NCBI RefSeq assembly: GCF_010015445.1
Contig: NC_053133.1
Location: 3,318,764-3,382,763 of the forward strand
Reading direction: 5' to 3'
Length of the DNA: 64,000 nucleotides
From: Perca fluviatilis
Taxonomy: Eukaryota; Chordata; Actinopteri; Perciformes; Percidae
In this document: piece after piece, positions 22,301 to 64,000 of the stretch
Position numbering within the stretch: the stretch's first letter is position 1
How the letters are laid out: the number at the start of each line of letters is the position of its first letter
Notes under the pieces: model-generated
What the model was told of the DNA's origin: nothing
The model's input: the letters and a program-made list of their open reading frames with translations, nothing else
The model's database searches: none
Program-made: the position numbers and the translations under genes

Positions 22301-24875
22301 GGAATTATGTCACAAAACAAAGTACCGTAGCATTGTGTGCAAAGCGCCAGTCAATTTAAGTACACGCTTAATGGTCCCATGAAAAACAGTGAAAACCGGA
22401 CATTTTCATGAATTTATAAAACCCCCCCGGACGCCCCGGACAGTAGGTAAAAAGTGGACATGTCCGGGCAAAAGAGGACGTTTGGTCACCCTATGATATG
22501 GTCACGTTATTGAATCTTTTGAGTCGTGGACAGGACACGTAAATGTCGTTTTTTTCATGTGGCGATTACGAATTTTAAAGCAATGTATTTCAATGGGAAG
22601 CATATTTCGTGATCACAGAACGATGACGGTAGCGAGTAGTATTGATAAGGAAAAAGTCTGTGCATAGATTTGGTCGGTGGATGGGTCAAACAACACAGGA
22701 CTTTCACCACGGAGACCGGGGATGGCGTCCCGCGTGTTGCAGTTCCTTTCCTCGTTATTCTCTTCCTAACCACAGCCGTCCCATTGTTGTCGGCATGTCC
22801 CGCGTGTGACGGTTCCTTTCCCCGTTCTTCTTTTCCCAACCACAACTGTCTCGTTGTTGTGGCGTTAAATATCTTTTGTATTATAAGTTTTCTTGAATTT
22901 TATGTTTAAATATAGAAATGAAGCATTATCTTGTTAAATATGTGCTAGTTTGCATAAAATGTCCAGAATAAAATTCAAAATTCTTCTTTTACTTTGTTTG
23001 ACATATTAGAGTCATGAGGGTATCTCCCTTTATCACTGCATAAATCAGAATATGGTGTAAACAGCCACAAAAATCCATTTGATACGTTTTTAGGTAAAAA
23101 GTTAAAAAATGTTACATCAATTAGGCTGATAAATGAACAACCCCCCTTTAAAAACTCCAGAATATAGATAGGAGTGAAACTGGAAAGTTGGGTGTATTTA
23201 AGTGCTACTGAAGTGGAGATTTCTGACTCGGAGTCAGAGAAAAACCCATTTCGAGAAAACAGCCTTTAAAGATCTAAATTATAAAATATCAGACATTTTA
23301 CAAGGTGATGGGGTAAAAAATAAATAACCAACAGATATCAACATGAAACTTCCACAGTTAATTACTTACATTAAGACATATATTTTTGTATTCAAAGTTT
23401 TCTGAAAAAAAAATGTCTGGGTCATTTGAACTGTTCTGCGCTGAAGCGATGCAAAGGCTCATGGAAAAAAAACATGTTCTGAGCGGTTTCTGTCCTAGTT
23501 AAAATGTTTGTTATTAATGTTCTGTTAATGTTTAACATTTTATTTAGGAAATGTTGTGGAATTAAAGTAACGGTTTCCAGAAATATAAATAACTAAGTTA
23601 AGTACAGCTATGGTAAAATTAACAAAGTTATGTAGGCTACTTCGTTGAATTACAACACTGCATTTTAGTCATCCATAATAGCTTTAGTCAAAATTACATT
23701 CTCACCAGTCGGAAAGGTAATTAAAGATATCCACAATAACATTCTTACGAGTAGTAATTGTATTTCAAGATTCAATTTTATTTATAGTATCAAATCAATA
23801 TATTTACAACTATGATTGTACGAGACAAAACTAAAGTTAAGATATCTTTAAATCTGTAAAAAAGTACAAGGGCCATTTTAACATTTAATAGCTAAACTGA
23901 ATATTTATTGTAGATATCCATAATTCAAGAACAATATCCATAATGGAAGAACAATTTCAGATATCTACAATCCAATTGTTACTAGTCATAACTTGAAATA
24001 TCCAAAATGGAAAACAATTATCCCAACCCAGCACGTTATTTAAACTAATGTATTTCAATGGGAAGCATCTTTCGTGATCACAGCACGACTAGCGTAGCGA
24101 GTAGTAGGAAATGCCGAAAATCCGTGCAGGGAGACCGGCCGGGGTTCGTGGCCCGTGTGTGAAGTTTCCTTTCCCCGTTGTTCTTTTTCCTAAACACAAC
24201 CGTCCTGTTGTTGCACGTCCCCCAGAGACCGCGGACCGTGTCCCGACATGCGATGTGTCCTTTCCCTGTTCTTCTTTTCCTAAACCCAACCTCCGTATAG
24301 ATGCTTCCCATTGTAGATATCCATATTTGTACCAGTCAAAATGTATTTTAGATATTTTAAATTACATTATGGATGGCCGGAATGGCCGGTTTCCATTTTG
24401 AATATCTGAAATTTAAATTATGACTAGTAACAATTGGATTGTAGATATCTGAAATCAGAGTTCTTCCTAGTAATAATTATATTGCAGATATCTAGAATGT
24501 TAATTCTGGATAGGAGGAAAGACATTGTGGATATCTGAAATTGAACACGAATGGCAAAAGCGACGTCATTTGTCCTAGAAAGAATGATGCTGCGGATTTA
24601 TTAAATGTTCCATTTGACTAGGAATAATTAACTTACGTATATCTGCAATAAATATTCAGTCTAGCTATATGCCGTACAGGCTTACCTTTAACCTGATCTC
24701 CGAGTTTGTAGCTGCTGCGGTCCATCATAACGGTGAAGGGTGCTGGTTTCGTCTGCGGGATCTGCCCAGAGTGATTGGGTAGCATGTTAACACAACTGTC
24801 CGTAACTAGACCTGAAGGGTAGCCTCGAACCAGAGGAGCAACACACAGCAGCAGCAGCAACACAACACGGTCCAT
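674..24875 (-). CDS. frrs1: frrs1, ferric-chelate reductase 1 (13 exons, 3' end outside window)
   Basis: Membrane reductase of the cytochrome b561 family that reduces ferric iron in membrane compartments (family knowledge). About 533 residues are encoded here: signal peptide (1-18), reeler domain (exons 1-4, about 20-175), DOMON domain (exons 5-8, about 190-365) and cytochrome b561 membrane segments (exons 9-13). The four histidines expected as heme ligands are present in KAHGALM, VHVGVM, VHPVLG and FNWSHALN. Exons: 24686-24875, 13950-14086, 13239-13336, 12981-13116, 11732-11917, 10598-10699, 10292-10436, 9484-9591, 6737-6852, 5590-5676, 4096-4187, 949-1007, 674-817; every junction keeps frame. 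Human FRRS1 is about 590 residues, so roughly 55 are missing; the last donor at 673 points left and no convincing final exon lies in 1-673. The gene sits downstream of agl in the same orientation, as in mammals. Confidence 0.95.
949..1007 (-). CDS. frrs1: frrs1 exon 12: FNW motif
   Basis: Small exon of 59 nt, not found as a long ORF. It encodes RFLFNWSHALNALVIKVLA, matching the FNWTHW segment and carrying the fourth heme-ligand His. Acceptor is a pyrimidine tract ending TTTGACAG, donor GTAAGC. Phases (2 in, 1 out) fit both neighbours. Confidence 0.93.
1202..2351. mobile_element. TTAA-flanked (piggyBac-like) MITE with internal minisatellite
   Basis: Flanked by TTAA at 1198-1201 and 2352-2355. 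The ends are inverted repeats (AGGGGCGCTATGCAGTTTTG against AGGGGAACTATGCCATTTTT read from the right). There is no transposase ORF. Most of the body is the 24-bp tandem array at 1245-2036. It lies in the intron between frrs1 exons 11 and 12. Confidence 0.75.
1245..2036. repeat. 24-bp minisatellite, about 30 copies
   Basis: Unit CTACAGGTTTCTCTATAGAG plus a C-rich spacer of 4-9 bases. Copies differ mainly in the number of C and in optional GCT/GC additions, giving unit lengths of about 21-27. Wholly inside the MITE at 1202-2351. Confidence 0.95.
2358..2976. mobile_element. hAT-type element, non-autonomous
   Basis: Inverted termini (C/T)AGGGATGCACCGAATCC at both ends and an 8-bp target duplication CTTTAAAT (2350-2357) / CTTTAAAC (2977-2984). 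A short internal ORF from about 2577 contains a BED-finger-like start (VVWQYFQSKEG...CSIC) and then degenerates. The target duplication overlaps the right TTAA of the neighbouring MITE, so this element landed exactly on that boundary. Confidence 0.85.
3370..4005 (-). pseudogene. Damaged duplicate of frrs1 exon 3 and its acceptor, split by a MITE
   Basis: Positions 3973-4005 and about 3370-3394 match frrs1 exon 3 (13275-13336) including the TAG acceptor and the abutting (TG)n tract. The copy is interrupted at TTAA by the MITE at 3399-3968 and carries an extra base near the TGGACATGGACA segment, so frame is lost. It lies in the intron after exon 11. It looks like an intragenic duplication that carried the microsatellite along. 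Confidence 0.8.
3399..3968. mobile_element. TTAA-flanked MITE inserted in the duplicated exon
   Basis: TTAA at 3395-3398 and 3969-3972, with ends AGGCGGTTACACACC and AGGCACTGACACAC (from the right). A second, interrupted member is at 40503-41679. There is no coding capacity. The frrs1 exon 3 original at 13289-13300 shows the sequence without the insert. Confidence 0.8.
4006..4082. repeat. (CA)n microsatellite, about 38 units
   Basis: Uninterrupted AC repeat; (TG)n in the frrs1 transcript, 13 nt downstream of the exon 11 donor and directly upstream of the duplicated exon 3 acceptor. Confidence 0.99.
4096..4187 (-). CDS. frrs1: frrs1 exon 11: third membrane helix (HPxLG motif)
   Basis: Encodes GVHPVLGCLVMILSFLQPI then MALLRCAPQHP. 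HPVLG and LQPIMALLR match HPYLGCIVM and LQPLLAVFR of FRRS1. Ends phase 2 at GTAGGT. Only 13 bp separate the donor from a 77-bp (TG)n tract in the intron. Confidence 0.94.
4366..5060 (-). mobile_element. LINE 3' end (L2/Rex-like non-LTR retrotransposon)
   Basis: The minus strand from about 5060 to 4705 reads a reverse-transcriptase C-terminal segment (LQLVQNSASRLLTKSRRS, ITPILASVHWLPVKFRMQF, LTPAYISDLL). This is followed by a 3' UTR and a tail of ATTGA-type repeats ending near 4366. It is 5'-truncated, as usual for LINE insertions. Confidence 0.8.
5268..5503. mobile_element. Fragment of teleost DNA repeat ending in GGTCTGGCAATGCGAGACTA
   Basis: The right end (CCAGACCTTCCTTCGCAGCG ... CTGGCAATGCGAGACTA) is shared with the fuller copy at 58557-58972 and with 35930-36130. 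The left part contains GATTTATACTTCTGCATAAA, another common teleost repeat start. Boundaries are uncertain. Confidence 0.5.
5590..5676 (-). CDS. frrs1: frrs1 exon 10: second membrane helix
   Basis: 29 codons: VHVGVMILTVAATIIAFILI then FSYEQKWSG. Carries the second heme-ligand His (VHVG) and a hydrophobic helix. Phase 0 at both ends, donor GTCAGT. Confidence 0.93.
5754..6095. mobile_element. hAT-type MITE, 342 bp
   Basis: Termini TAGGGATTGACAGATAC and TAGGGATTGACTGATTATC (from the right), with 8-bp flanks GCTTGGAC (5746-5753) and TCTTGGAC (6096-6103), one mismatch. No coding capacity. Confidence 0.8.
6443..6505. repeat. Perfect 20-bp inverted repeat with 23-nt loop
   Basis: TTGGCATCATTTTTGATATC at 6443-6462 is the exact reverse complement of 6486-6505; the loop contains AAATAAAGCGCTTTACTC. 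It lies in the frrs1 intron between exons 9 and 10. Confidence 0.95.
6737..6852 (-). CDS. frrs1: frrs1 exon 9: first cytochrome b561 membrane helix
   Basis: Encodes ALMLISWMTLGSLGMMVARY then LKKTAKGEKVIGKDVWFV. This is the first helix, followed by a short basic loop, and matches HGALMFVAWMTTVSIG of mammalian FRRS1. Donor GTAAGA, phase 0 at the end. A TTAA-flanked MITE lies 145 bp upstream. Confidence 0.95.
6998..7694. mobile_element. TTAA-flanked MITE with 46-bp tandem repeats
   Basis: TTAA at 6994-6997 and 7695-7698; termini AGGTCCCATGGCATG and AGGTCCTATGACATG (from the right). Positions 7431-7666 hold five copies of a 46-bp unit (AGAGACTTCAGATACAGTAT...). A common teleost element by its ends, with no ORF of note. 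Confidence 0.85.
7431..7666. repeat. 46-bp tandem repeat, five copies
   Basis: Unit AGAGACTTCAGATACAGTAT then TAGGGGACCACTAAGGTCTA and TATAAA. Copies are nearly identical (one has GCCTATGTAA). Inside the MITE at 6998-7694. Confidence 0.95.
8120..8605 (+). mobile_element. LINE 3' end with TCTTGGCCAGGACACTCTTG tail
   Basis: Decayed reverse-transcriptase C terminus (CCCTCTACGTGGAA-like segment near 8295, then ATCGACATGGAGGCAGGCAC) followed by the tail TCTTGGCCAGGACACTCTTG and ATCTCAATGGG. A close relative with the same tail is at 43850-44170. Confidence 0.7.
8598..8880. mobile_element. Teleost DNA transposon fragment (Harbinger-like start)
   Basis: Starts GGGCCCTATTTTAATGATCT, AAGCGCACAG, an end type I associate with Harbinger-like teleost elements. 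It continues into a short coding remnant around 8755-8860. No right terminus was found. Confidence 0.4.
9484..9591 (-). CDS. frrs1: frrs1 exon 8: DOMON to cytochrome b561 linker
   Basis: Encodes GQIQIHTETFISTKMINI and ends VPSIVKAHG. The His of KAHG is the first expected heme ligand at the start of the membrane region. Acceptor TCTTCTGCAG, donor GTGAGA, phase 1 in and out. A SINE lies 130 bp upstream in the intron. Confidence 0.93.
9722..9826 (-). mobile_element. tRNA-derived SINE head, reverse orientation
   Basis: On the minus strand it reads a pol III A box (TAGCTCACCTGGTTGAGCG) and a B-box-like GGGATTGAGTCCG at tRNA spacing, followed by CTTTGCTGCATGTCA. A second copy of the same family is at 54162-54266. 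Confidence 0.75.
9830..10290. other. frrs1 intron, no feature recognised
   Basis: Between exon 8 (with its SINE) and exon 7. AT-rich single-copy-looking sequence; no ORF, repeat or terminal inverted repeat was recognised. Confidence 0.5.
10292..10436 (-). CDS. frrs1: frrs1 exon 7: DOMON domain
   Basis: 48 codons plus one base: GNVSNITASVQNGVISCSF to YYLLFVHGPSSN. The VISCSF and YYLLF(V)HG blocks match VMQCSF and YYIFLADG of the mammalian protein. Starts phase 0, ends phase 1 at donor GTAATA. Confidence 0.95.
10598..10699 (-). CDS. frrs1: frrs1 exon 6: DOMON domain
   Basis: 34 codons, GNDDIYICGIGSNGMVGV to TYPTILPL, the counterpart of the GDDDAYLC segment of mammalian FRRS1. Acceptor CTCTCCGCAG, donor GTATTT, phase 0 at both ends. 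Confidence 0.95.
10700..11731. other. frrs1 intron 5, no feature recognised
   Basis: About 1 kb with only short chance ORFs. No repeat, tRNA-like or coding structure was recognised apart from a small GGTATGGTAT run near 11122. Confidence 0.5.
11732..11917 (-). CDS. frrs1: frrs1 exon 5: DOMON domain start
   Basis: 62 codons with CSVSKVCFSQPSNCDPAN, DCYFMSALM and GPSNGYIAFGLSDDQNM. The Cys-rich start and the YIAFGLSDDQ block are typical of the FRRS1 DOMON domain. Phase 0 at both ends, acceptor TTTTTCAG, donor GTAATT. Confidence 0.95.
11918..12980. other. frrs1 intron 4, nothing certain
   Basis: Holds a LINE-tail-like snippet ACTTCCTGGTTAAATAAA near 12941. The remainder (for example the ORF at 12440-12736) resembles no known protein and is probably non-coding. 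Confidence 0.45.
12981..13116 (-). CDS. frrs1: frrs1 exon 4: end of reeler domain and Thr-rich linker
   Basis: Encodes TTFVQNINTFWVDVTSPALT followed by a Thr/Gly linker (STTLPTTTTT) and ends FTPP. The FWV segment matches the YWVKI end of the reeler domain. The donor GTTAGT at 12980 gives phase 0, as exon 5 requires; the nearby GTAATT would not. Confidence 0.9.
13239..13336 (-). CDS. frrs1: frrs1 exon 3: reeler domain beta strand
   Basis: Encodes NSAVAHNSGSSKTSIQVTW then TPDASGNAKNIQF, matching the SAVSH...IKVYW segment of FRRS1. The acceptor needed for frame is the TAG at 13339-13337, directly against a (TG)11 tract in the transcript. The more internal CTCAG would give a stop. Donor GTAAGG, ends in phase 2. 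A damaged partial copy lies at 3370-4005. Confidence 0.92.
13339..13379. repeat. Compound (CA)11(GA)9 microsatellite at a splice acceptor
   Basis: In the frrs1 transcript this is a CU-rich tract followed by (UG)11 and then UAG, i.e. it is the polypyrimidine tract and acceptor region of exon 3. Confidence 0.97.
13950..14086 (-). CDS. frrs1: frrs1 exon 2: reeler domain core
   Basis: Encodes VTLQAPASSPFRGFLLEAR and ends LLTCSQKS; the FRGFLLEAR block is the reeler core shared with mammalian FRRS1. The first two bases complete the Val codon split from exon 1. Acceptor is a C/T-rich tract ending CCCCCAG, donor is GTGAGT, phase 0 at the end. Confidence 0.95.
14100..14880. other. Intron sequence with a repeated GATGAAGGGT motif
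   Basis: Two related blocks start GATGAAGGGTAGATGCTAGA (14447) and GATGAAGGGTCGAGGCTAGA (14636), each followed by TTAGGTTTAGGCAT-like sequence. Probably a decayed transposable element; the family was not recognised. Confidence 0.4.
14890..18520 (+). mobile_element. Ty3/gypsy LTR retrotransposon relic (gag, protease, RNase H remnants)
   Basis: Plus-strand remnants in order: a possible LTR/leader ending near TTGGTGGCAGCGTG (14980-15000); an ATG at 15641 opening a short gag-like frame; a capsid-like segment 15872-16230; a retroviral-type protease motif LIDSGSFVSIV near 17446-17478; and an RNase H segment (LHTDASSSAIGT, about 18155-18190; VTDHKPLLGLRKIP, about 18330). The frames are broken by many stops and shifts and most of the RT is gone, so it is inactive. 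It sits in frrs1 intron 1 opposite to the gene. Confidence 0.8.
18690..19470 (+). mobile_element. hAT transposase relic (ZMYM1-like family)
   Basis: The frame at 19182-19469 encodes a segment with DCRGQSYDNGTNMRG, KGVQARLL and PRAYFVPCWVHTLN, characteristic of hAT-derived transposases related to ZMYM1/DUF4371 proteins. The upstream part (18700-19130) is decayed. A second fragment of the same region with CAGTCATATGACAATGG is at 19650-19735. Confidence 0.7.
19433..19640. repeat. Direct repeat copy 1 (about 200 bp)
   Basis: CTGGGTTTTAGTTTTGTG through GGGGACTGATAGCC, GGGCAGTTAGAGT, ATACATAGCTTGGAAATCA to CACAATACATTGGAA. The same order of blocks recurs at 20268-20475. Could be diverged terminal or subterminal repeats of one element. 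Confidence 0.8.
20268..20475. repeat. Direct repeat copy 2 (about 200 bp)
   Basis: Second copy of the block at 19433-19640, same orientation, about 830 bp away; roughly 80-85% similar by eye. It is preceded by a block (GAACTGTTCTGCACTGAATT, 20133) that recurs at 23413. Confidence 0.8.
20807..21292. mobile_element. Inverted-repeat element with tRNA-like core
   Basis: Termini CATTCTCACACCCAACTCGT and CATTCTCATTCCGAACTCGT (from the right), continuing as imperfect inverted repeats of about 40 bp. The centre, on the minus strand, resembles a tRNA head (GGGTAAAACACCGGACTTTC, then GGGTTCGCGCCCCG as B box). Related cores lie at 22670-22750, 24111-24300, 31200-31290 and 56200-56310. Confidence 0.7.
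21388..22493. mobile_element. hAT-type element carrying a 16-bp minisatellite
   Basis: Termini TAGGGTGACCATTTTGATTC and TAGGGTGACCAAACGTCCTC (from the right), both followed by a purine-rich GAGGAC motif. Perfect 8-bp target duplication TGATATGG at 21380-21387 and 22494-22501. No transposase; the interior is dominated by the array at 22003-22257. Confidence 0.9.
22003..22257. repeat. 16-bp minisatellite, about 16 copies
   Basis: Unit TGTCTGCTCTGGTCCC, with CGG variants in the first copies and one extra C near 22111. Because 16 is not a multiple of 3 and the unit has no stop, all frames on both strands stay open and produce repetitive false ORFs. Confidence 0.97.
22900..23958. other. frrs1 intron 1, repeat-rich, no gene
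   Basis: Contains a block at 23413-23520 (GAACTGTTCTGCGCTGAAGC) related to 20133-20240 and a LINE-tail snippet at 23768-23805 (TTCAATTTTATTTATAGTAT) matching the tail at 4366. No ORF of interest. Confidence 0.5.
23959..24450. mobile_element. Fold-back element: perfect 33-bp inverted arms around another insertion
   Basis: Arm 23959-23991 (AGATATCTACAATCCAATTG ...) is the exact reverse complement of 24418-24450. Further GATATC-rich inverted sequence extends outward on both sides (to about 23690 and 24540). The interior 24045-24310 is a member of the tRNA-like-core family seen at 20807-21292 and 22555-22860. Confidence 0.75.
24686..24875 (-). CDS. frrs1: frrs1 exon 1: start codon, signal peptide, start of reeler domain
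   Basis: Begins MDRVVLLLLLC, a clear signal peptide ending near VRG/YPSG, then the reeler start (DSCVNMLPNHSG) and the GDQVK motif. The ATG at 24875 has G at -3 and G at +4. The in-frame codon further upstream (near 24899) is GTG, so this is the first ATG. Ends in phase 1 at a GTAAGC donor. The following intron is 10.6 kb. Confidence 0.93.
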
Positions 24876-25422
24876 TGCAATGAAATGATCAGTTAACACT
24901 ATTCCGTGAACAGCTGGTGGAAAAGTAGTATGGTGCTGCTATTATGAGCTGAGACTATAGGTGGAGTCTGTGTAGGTAAGAATGACTGAGGGGAGGGAGG
25001 AAGGGAGGAGCCCACAGGTAGACCGGTGATACCTGTTATGTTCACTGTATAGCTCCCCGTAAAGTGACACAGGAGACGGGATGTTTAGAGGTTTGAAAAT
25101 CTATCCCTGTGTTTGAGTGTATGTTAATGTGTGTGTTTCTATGCATGTGTGAGAGAGAAAGAATGAAAAAGAGAGAGAGAGAGAGAGAGAGCTGTGTGAG
25201 TCACTTCTGTTGCTAGACAAAGGCTGTTAAAAGTATAATGGCATAAACATAACAAAAAGGAAAAACCTAAGTTACATTTATTTGATAATTTATTTTAAAA
25301 AATAGAAAAAACTGTTGTAACAGATAATTCAACATTTCCCTAAGGGAACACATGTATACATATTCATGTGGCTGTAAATCATTCACACAAAGAATTAGTT
25401 AAACTGTTGACAAAGGTAACAC

Positions 25423-25633
25423 CAGTGGTGGAATGTAACAGCTTTAATTACTAGTTTTGCATTGAGTACTTTTACTTTTAATACTTAAAATACTTTTTAC
25501 TGATGTTACTTATATACTTTTAATGAAGTAACATTTTCAAGGCAGGACTTGTACTGTGACAGAATATTATTGCAGTGTAGTATTAGTACTTTTACTTAAG
25601 TAAAGGATCTGAATACTTCTTCTACCACTGTTC
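25423..25633. mobile_element. Short teleost MITE with CAGTGGTGGAA ends
   Basis: Ends CAGTGGTGGAATGTAAC and CAGTGGTAGAAGAAGTA (from the right) with the AAGTACTTTTACTT-type body common in fish genomes. The 8-bp flanks are not clearly identical. Related fragment at about 296-410. Confidence 0.7.
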
Positions 25634-25904
25634 ACCACTAGGCTGCGCTGTGTTTCGTTGCTGGTCTCATTCAGTTTGGATGAATTTTCATCACACGGTT
25701 GTGCATGGCAGTAAACAAACATGTCTGCCTATGCGTAGCTGAAAAGCTCCTTGATCATGCAAATGGTTGATTTTTAAAACCTTTTTGAAATCAGACATGT
25801 TCTATGTGAGGTTTGAATCCACTTAGTGGTTTTTTGCACGGATGTTTTAAGTGAAGTGGATACAGCGTTCATTCCAATGAGAGTTGCTCAAAAGCGCATG
25901 AAGC

Positions 25905-26230
25905 ACATAAACTCGTGAGACCGTCCTGATCCCGCAAGCTCCAGTTTTTCCACTCGCAGATCAGTCTGGCATCTTGAGATAGAGAAAAATTTGAGCCGTT
26001 CGCAAAAACGGCCGACCAATCAGCATTGGTTTTGAGGCGGGTTTAGGTGTGACGCAACGAGAAGCGACAGTTCAATCTGAACAATGTGGCAGCTTCCACA
26101 GATGAGATGATCGTAGCTATCGCGCAAAAAGATGTTTTTGCTCTTCTCCTGACTCCCGGTTTCGGCAAGAGTTTGATCTGATTGGTTGATTTGGCCCGTG
26201 TATCACCAACATAGGTGGAGTCAGGTTATG
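25905..26230. mobile_element. Teleost repeat CTCGTGAGACCGTCCTGATC family
   Basis: Blocks TCAGTCTGGCATCTTGAGAT, GACCAATCAGCATTGGTTTT and GATTTGGCCCGTGTATCACC ending GGAGTCAGGTTA. The same blocks occur in the insert at 40934-41523. No coding capacity. Confidence 0.65.
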
Positions 26231-27008
26231 AAGTCATGGAACCCCAAAAATACTTATAATTCTAATTCTAATACTAATACCAGGTGAGAAGGACAGCTGT
26301 AGGAAGAGGTCTCACTCTATTTCAAATTCTGGCGTTTTTTTGCATTCTACCCACTGGAGCTTTAACCAGCCATGAAGTAGTTTGTACATTTTTATTTCAA
26401 TCACTTACTACACCAGACAATCTGAGTGTGACTCCATGTTCAGTAAAAGATGTACACTAATGAGCCTCCATGACACATGGTTTGAGAACCACTCAATGTT
26501 GTAGGTGGTTCTTTTTTTAAATCATGAAATAAATAAATAAAAATCACATCAAATGGTACATGTCATCATATCAACATCTAAATTATTAGTGGTAATGCCA
26601 TGGTAAAACAATGGCTATGCAGGTACCACATTTCTTTTTTTTTTTTTTTTGGAATTTAGAATTTAGTAACTTTCGGCATGTTGATTCCAGTTCTTGTTGA
26701 TTTTAGATTCTAATTCTTATCGTATTAAGACGCAAGGAAGTCCATGAACGTTGGGGCAATACGTCAGTGTGTAAGGTCAGTAGGAGACTGAGTTCTCATA
26801 GATGATATTCCCATGTTTTCCAGGAATGCTTCAGCCCTCCTCTAACACTGAGGTGATACACTTTTTAATCCTCTGGGTACACACAAATTATGCAAAGTAG
26901 TTAAGCAGATTAATTACTGTTACAGTAAAAGGAGGCAATGTCGGTCTAGAATTTCTTTCAATCAATAAGAAGAATAATAAGAATCAATAAGCTCAAGTGA
27001 AAATGCTG

Positions 27009-27014
27009 TTTATT
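27009..27014 (-). terminator. agl: agl poly(A) signal AATAAA
   Basis: AATAAA on the minus strand about 250 nt downstream of the agl stop codon, a plausible 3' end for a short 3' UTR (27015-27263). Confidence 0.65.
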
Positions 27015-27263
27015 CAGGAATCCTTGAATTCTTATGAATGTGTTAATTTCAGATGCATAAGTGGTGTTTGATACCCAACTCTACACCCTGCTCTCAGGGA
27101 AACATTGTGCATAGTTATGCAGTAGGAAATGACAAATAGCATATGATTGATTGTCAGTGAGCTTTTCATACACTTTGCAGCTCGTTGAGGATTTAGAGAA
27201 GGTTGTTGTGTTGGTGTAGGCTGGTGGAGGTCACTCTTGATGGGGCTGTTAAGGTTGTTGGGG

Positions 27264-64000
<36,737 letters not shown>

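Larger units (their letters stand above)
21361..22860. mobile_element. Inverted-repeat repeat family CCGGTCTCATGGCAGT, interrupted by a hAT element
   Basis: Left end CCCGGTCTCATGGCAGTTTG continues after the hAT insertion as TCACGTTATTGAATC at 22502 and then the tRNA-like core. The same family is seen intact at 55722-56506. The right end is uncertain. Confidence 0.6.
24876..27008. other. Intergenic region between frrs1 start and agl poly(A) signal
   Basis: Must contain the frrs1 promoter and 5' UTR, but I cannot pinpoint a TATA box or transcription start. It holds a (GA)n run at 25150-25191, a hAT-like MITE at 25423-25633, a teleost repeat at 25905-26230 and a T run at 26634-26651. Separation of the two genes is about 2.1 kb. 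Confidence 0.6.

Noticed and set aside
21729..22382. Long repetitive ORFs on both strands (LVPVCSGPCLLWS and DQSRQGPEQTGTRA types)
   Set aside because: All are translations of the 16-bp minisatellite, which has no stop in any frame; no start context, no splice support and no conserved domain.
24873..24899. Upstream start for frrs1 (eight extra residues)
   Set aside because: The upstream codon is GTG; the first ATG is at 24875, has good context and gives a proper signal peptide.
25042..25047. Iron-responsive element (CAGTGA loop) upstream of frrs1
   Set aside because: The five bases on either side do not pair and the bulged C is missing; it may not even be transcribed.

Overview
The window is vertebrate nuclear DNA, almost certainly from a ray-finned (teleost, probably percomorph) fish. 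Coding sequence occurs only as short exons with GT/AG borders and matching phases. The introns are packed with teleost-style repeats: (CA)n tracts, hAT and TTAA-flanked (piggyBac-like) MITEs, tRNA-headed SINEs, Tc1 pieces, L2/Rex-type LINE tails and a dead Ty3/gypsy copy. I find no operon, CRISPR array or bacterial feature.

Two genes lie head to tail on the minus strand. Both were assembled exon by exon, checking that splice phases join. (1) frrs1, ferric-chelate reductase 1: 13 exons from the start codon at 24875 down to 674 (signal peptide, reeler, DOMON, cytochrome b561 membrane region). Its last exon(s) lie left of position 1. (2) agl, glycogen debranching enzyme: 24 exons from 63970 down to the stop at 27264-27266, with a poly(A) signal at 27009-27014. 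About 1,050 C-terminal residues are present and the N-terminal third lies right of the window. FRRS1 and AGL are also neighbours in mammals, which supports both calls.

The most interesting feature is the agl transferase half. The exon that should carry the catalytic acid/base Glu is present twice in tandem (61579-61702 and 60932-61055). Both copies are 124 nt, start in phase 0, end in phase 1 and have good splice sites, so using both would break the frame; they look like mutually exclusive exons. One copy has Glu, the other Asp at the catalytic position. The exon before them has lost the GH13 region II signature (Arg to Cys, nucleophile Asp to Val, His to Leu). The glucosidase half keeps its WGRD motif. 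This agl may therefore be a paralog with a non-catalytic or altered transferase domain.

Layout: 1-24.9 kb frrs1, with a 10.6-kb first intron holding a gypsy relic, hAT relics, a hAT element carrying a 16-bp minisatellite and several inverted-repeat elements; 24.9-27.0 kb intergenic; 27.0-64 kb agl, with large repeat-filled introns at 31.8-35.6, 35.8-39.5 and 39.6-45.3 kb. Three 3' splice sites sit directly against long (UG)n tracts in the transcript. Several MITEs carry internal minisatellites, and several insertions are nested with readable target-site duplications. TE family names are from memory of general sequence features and were not searched.
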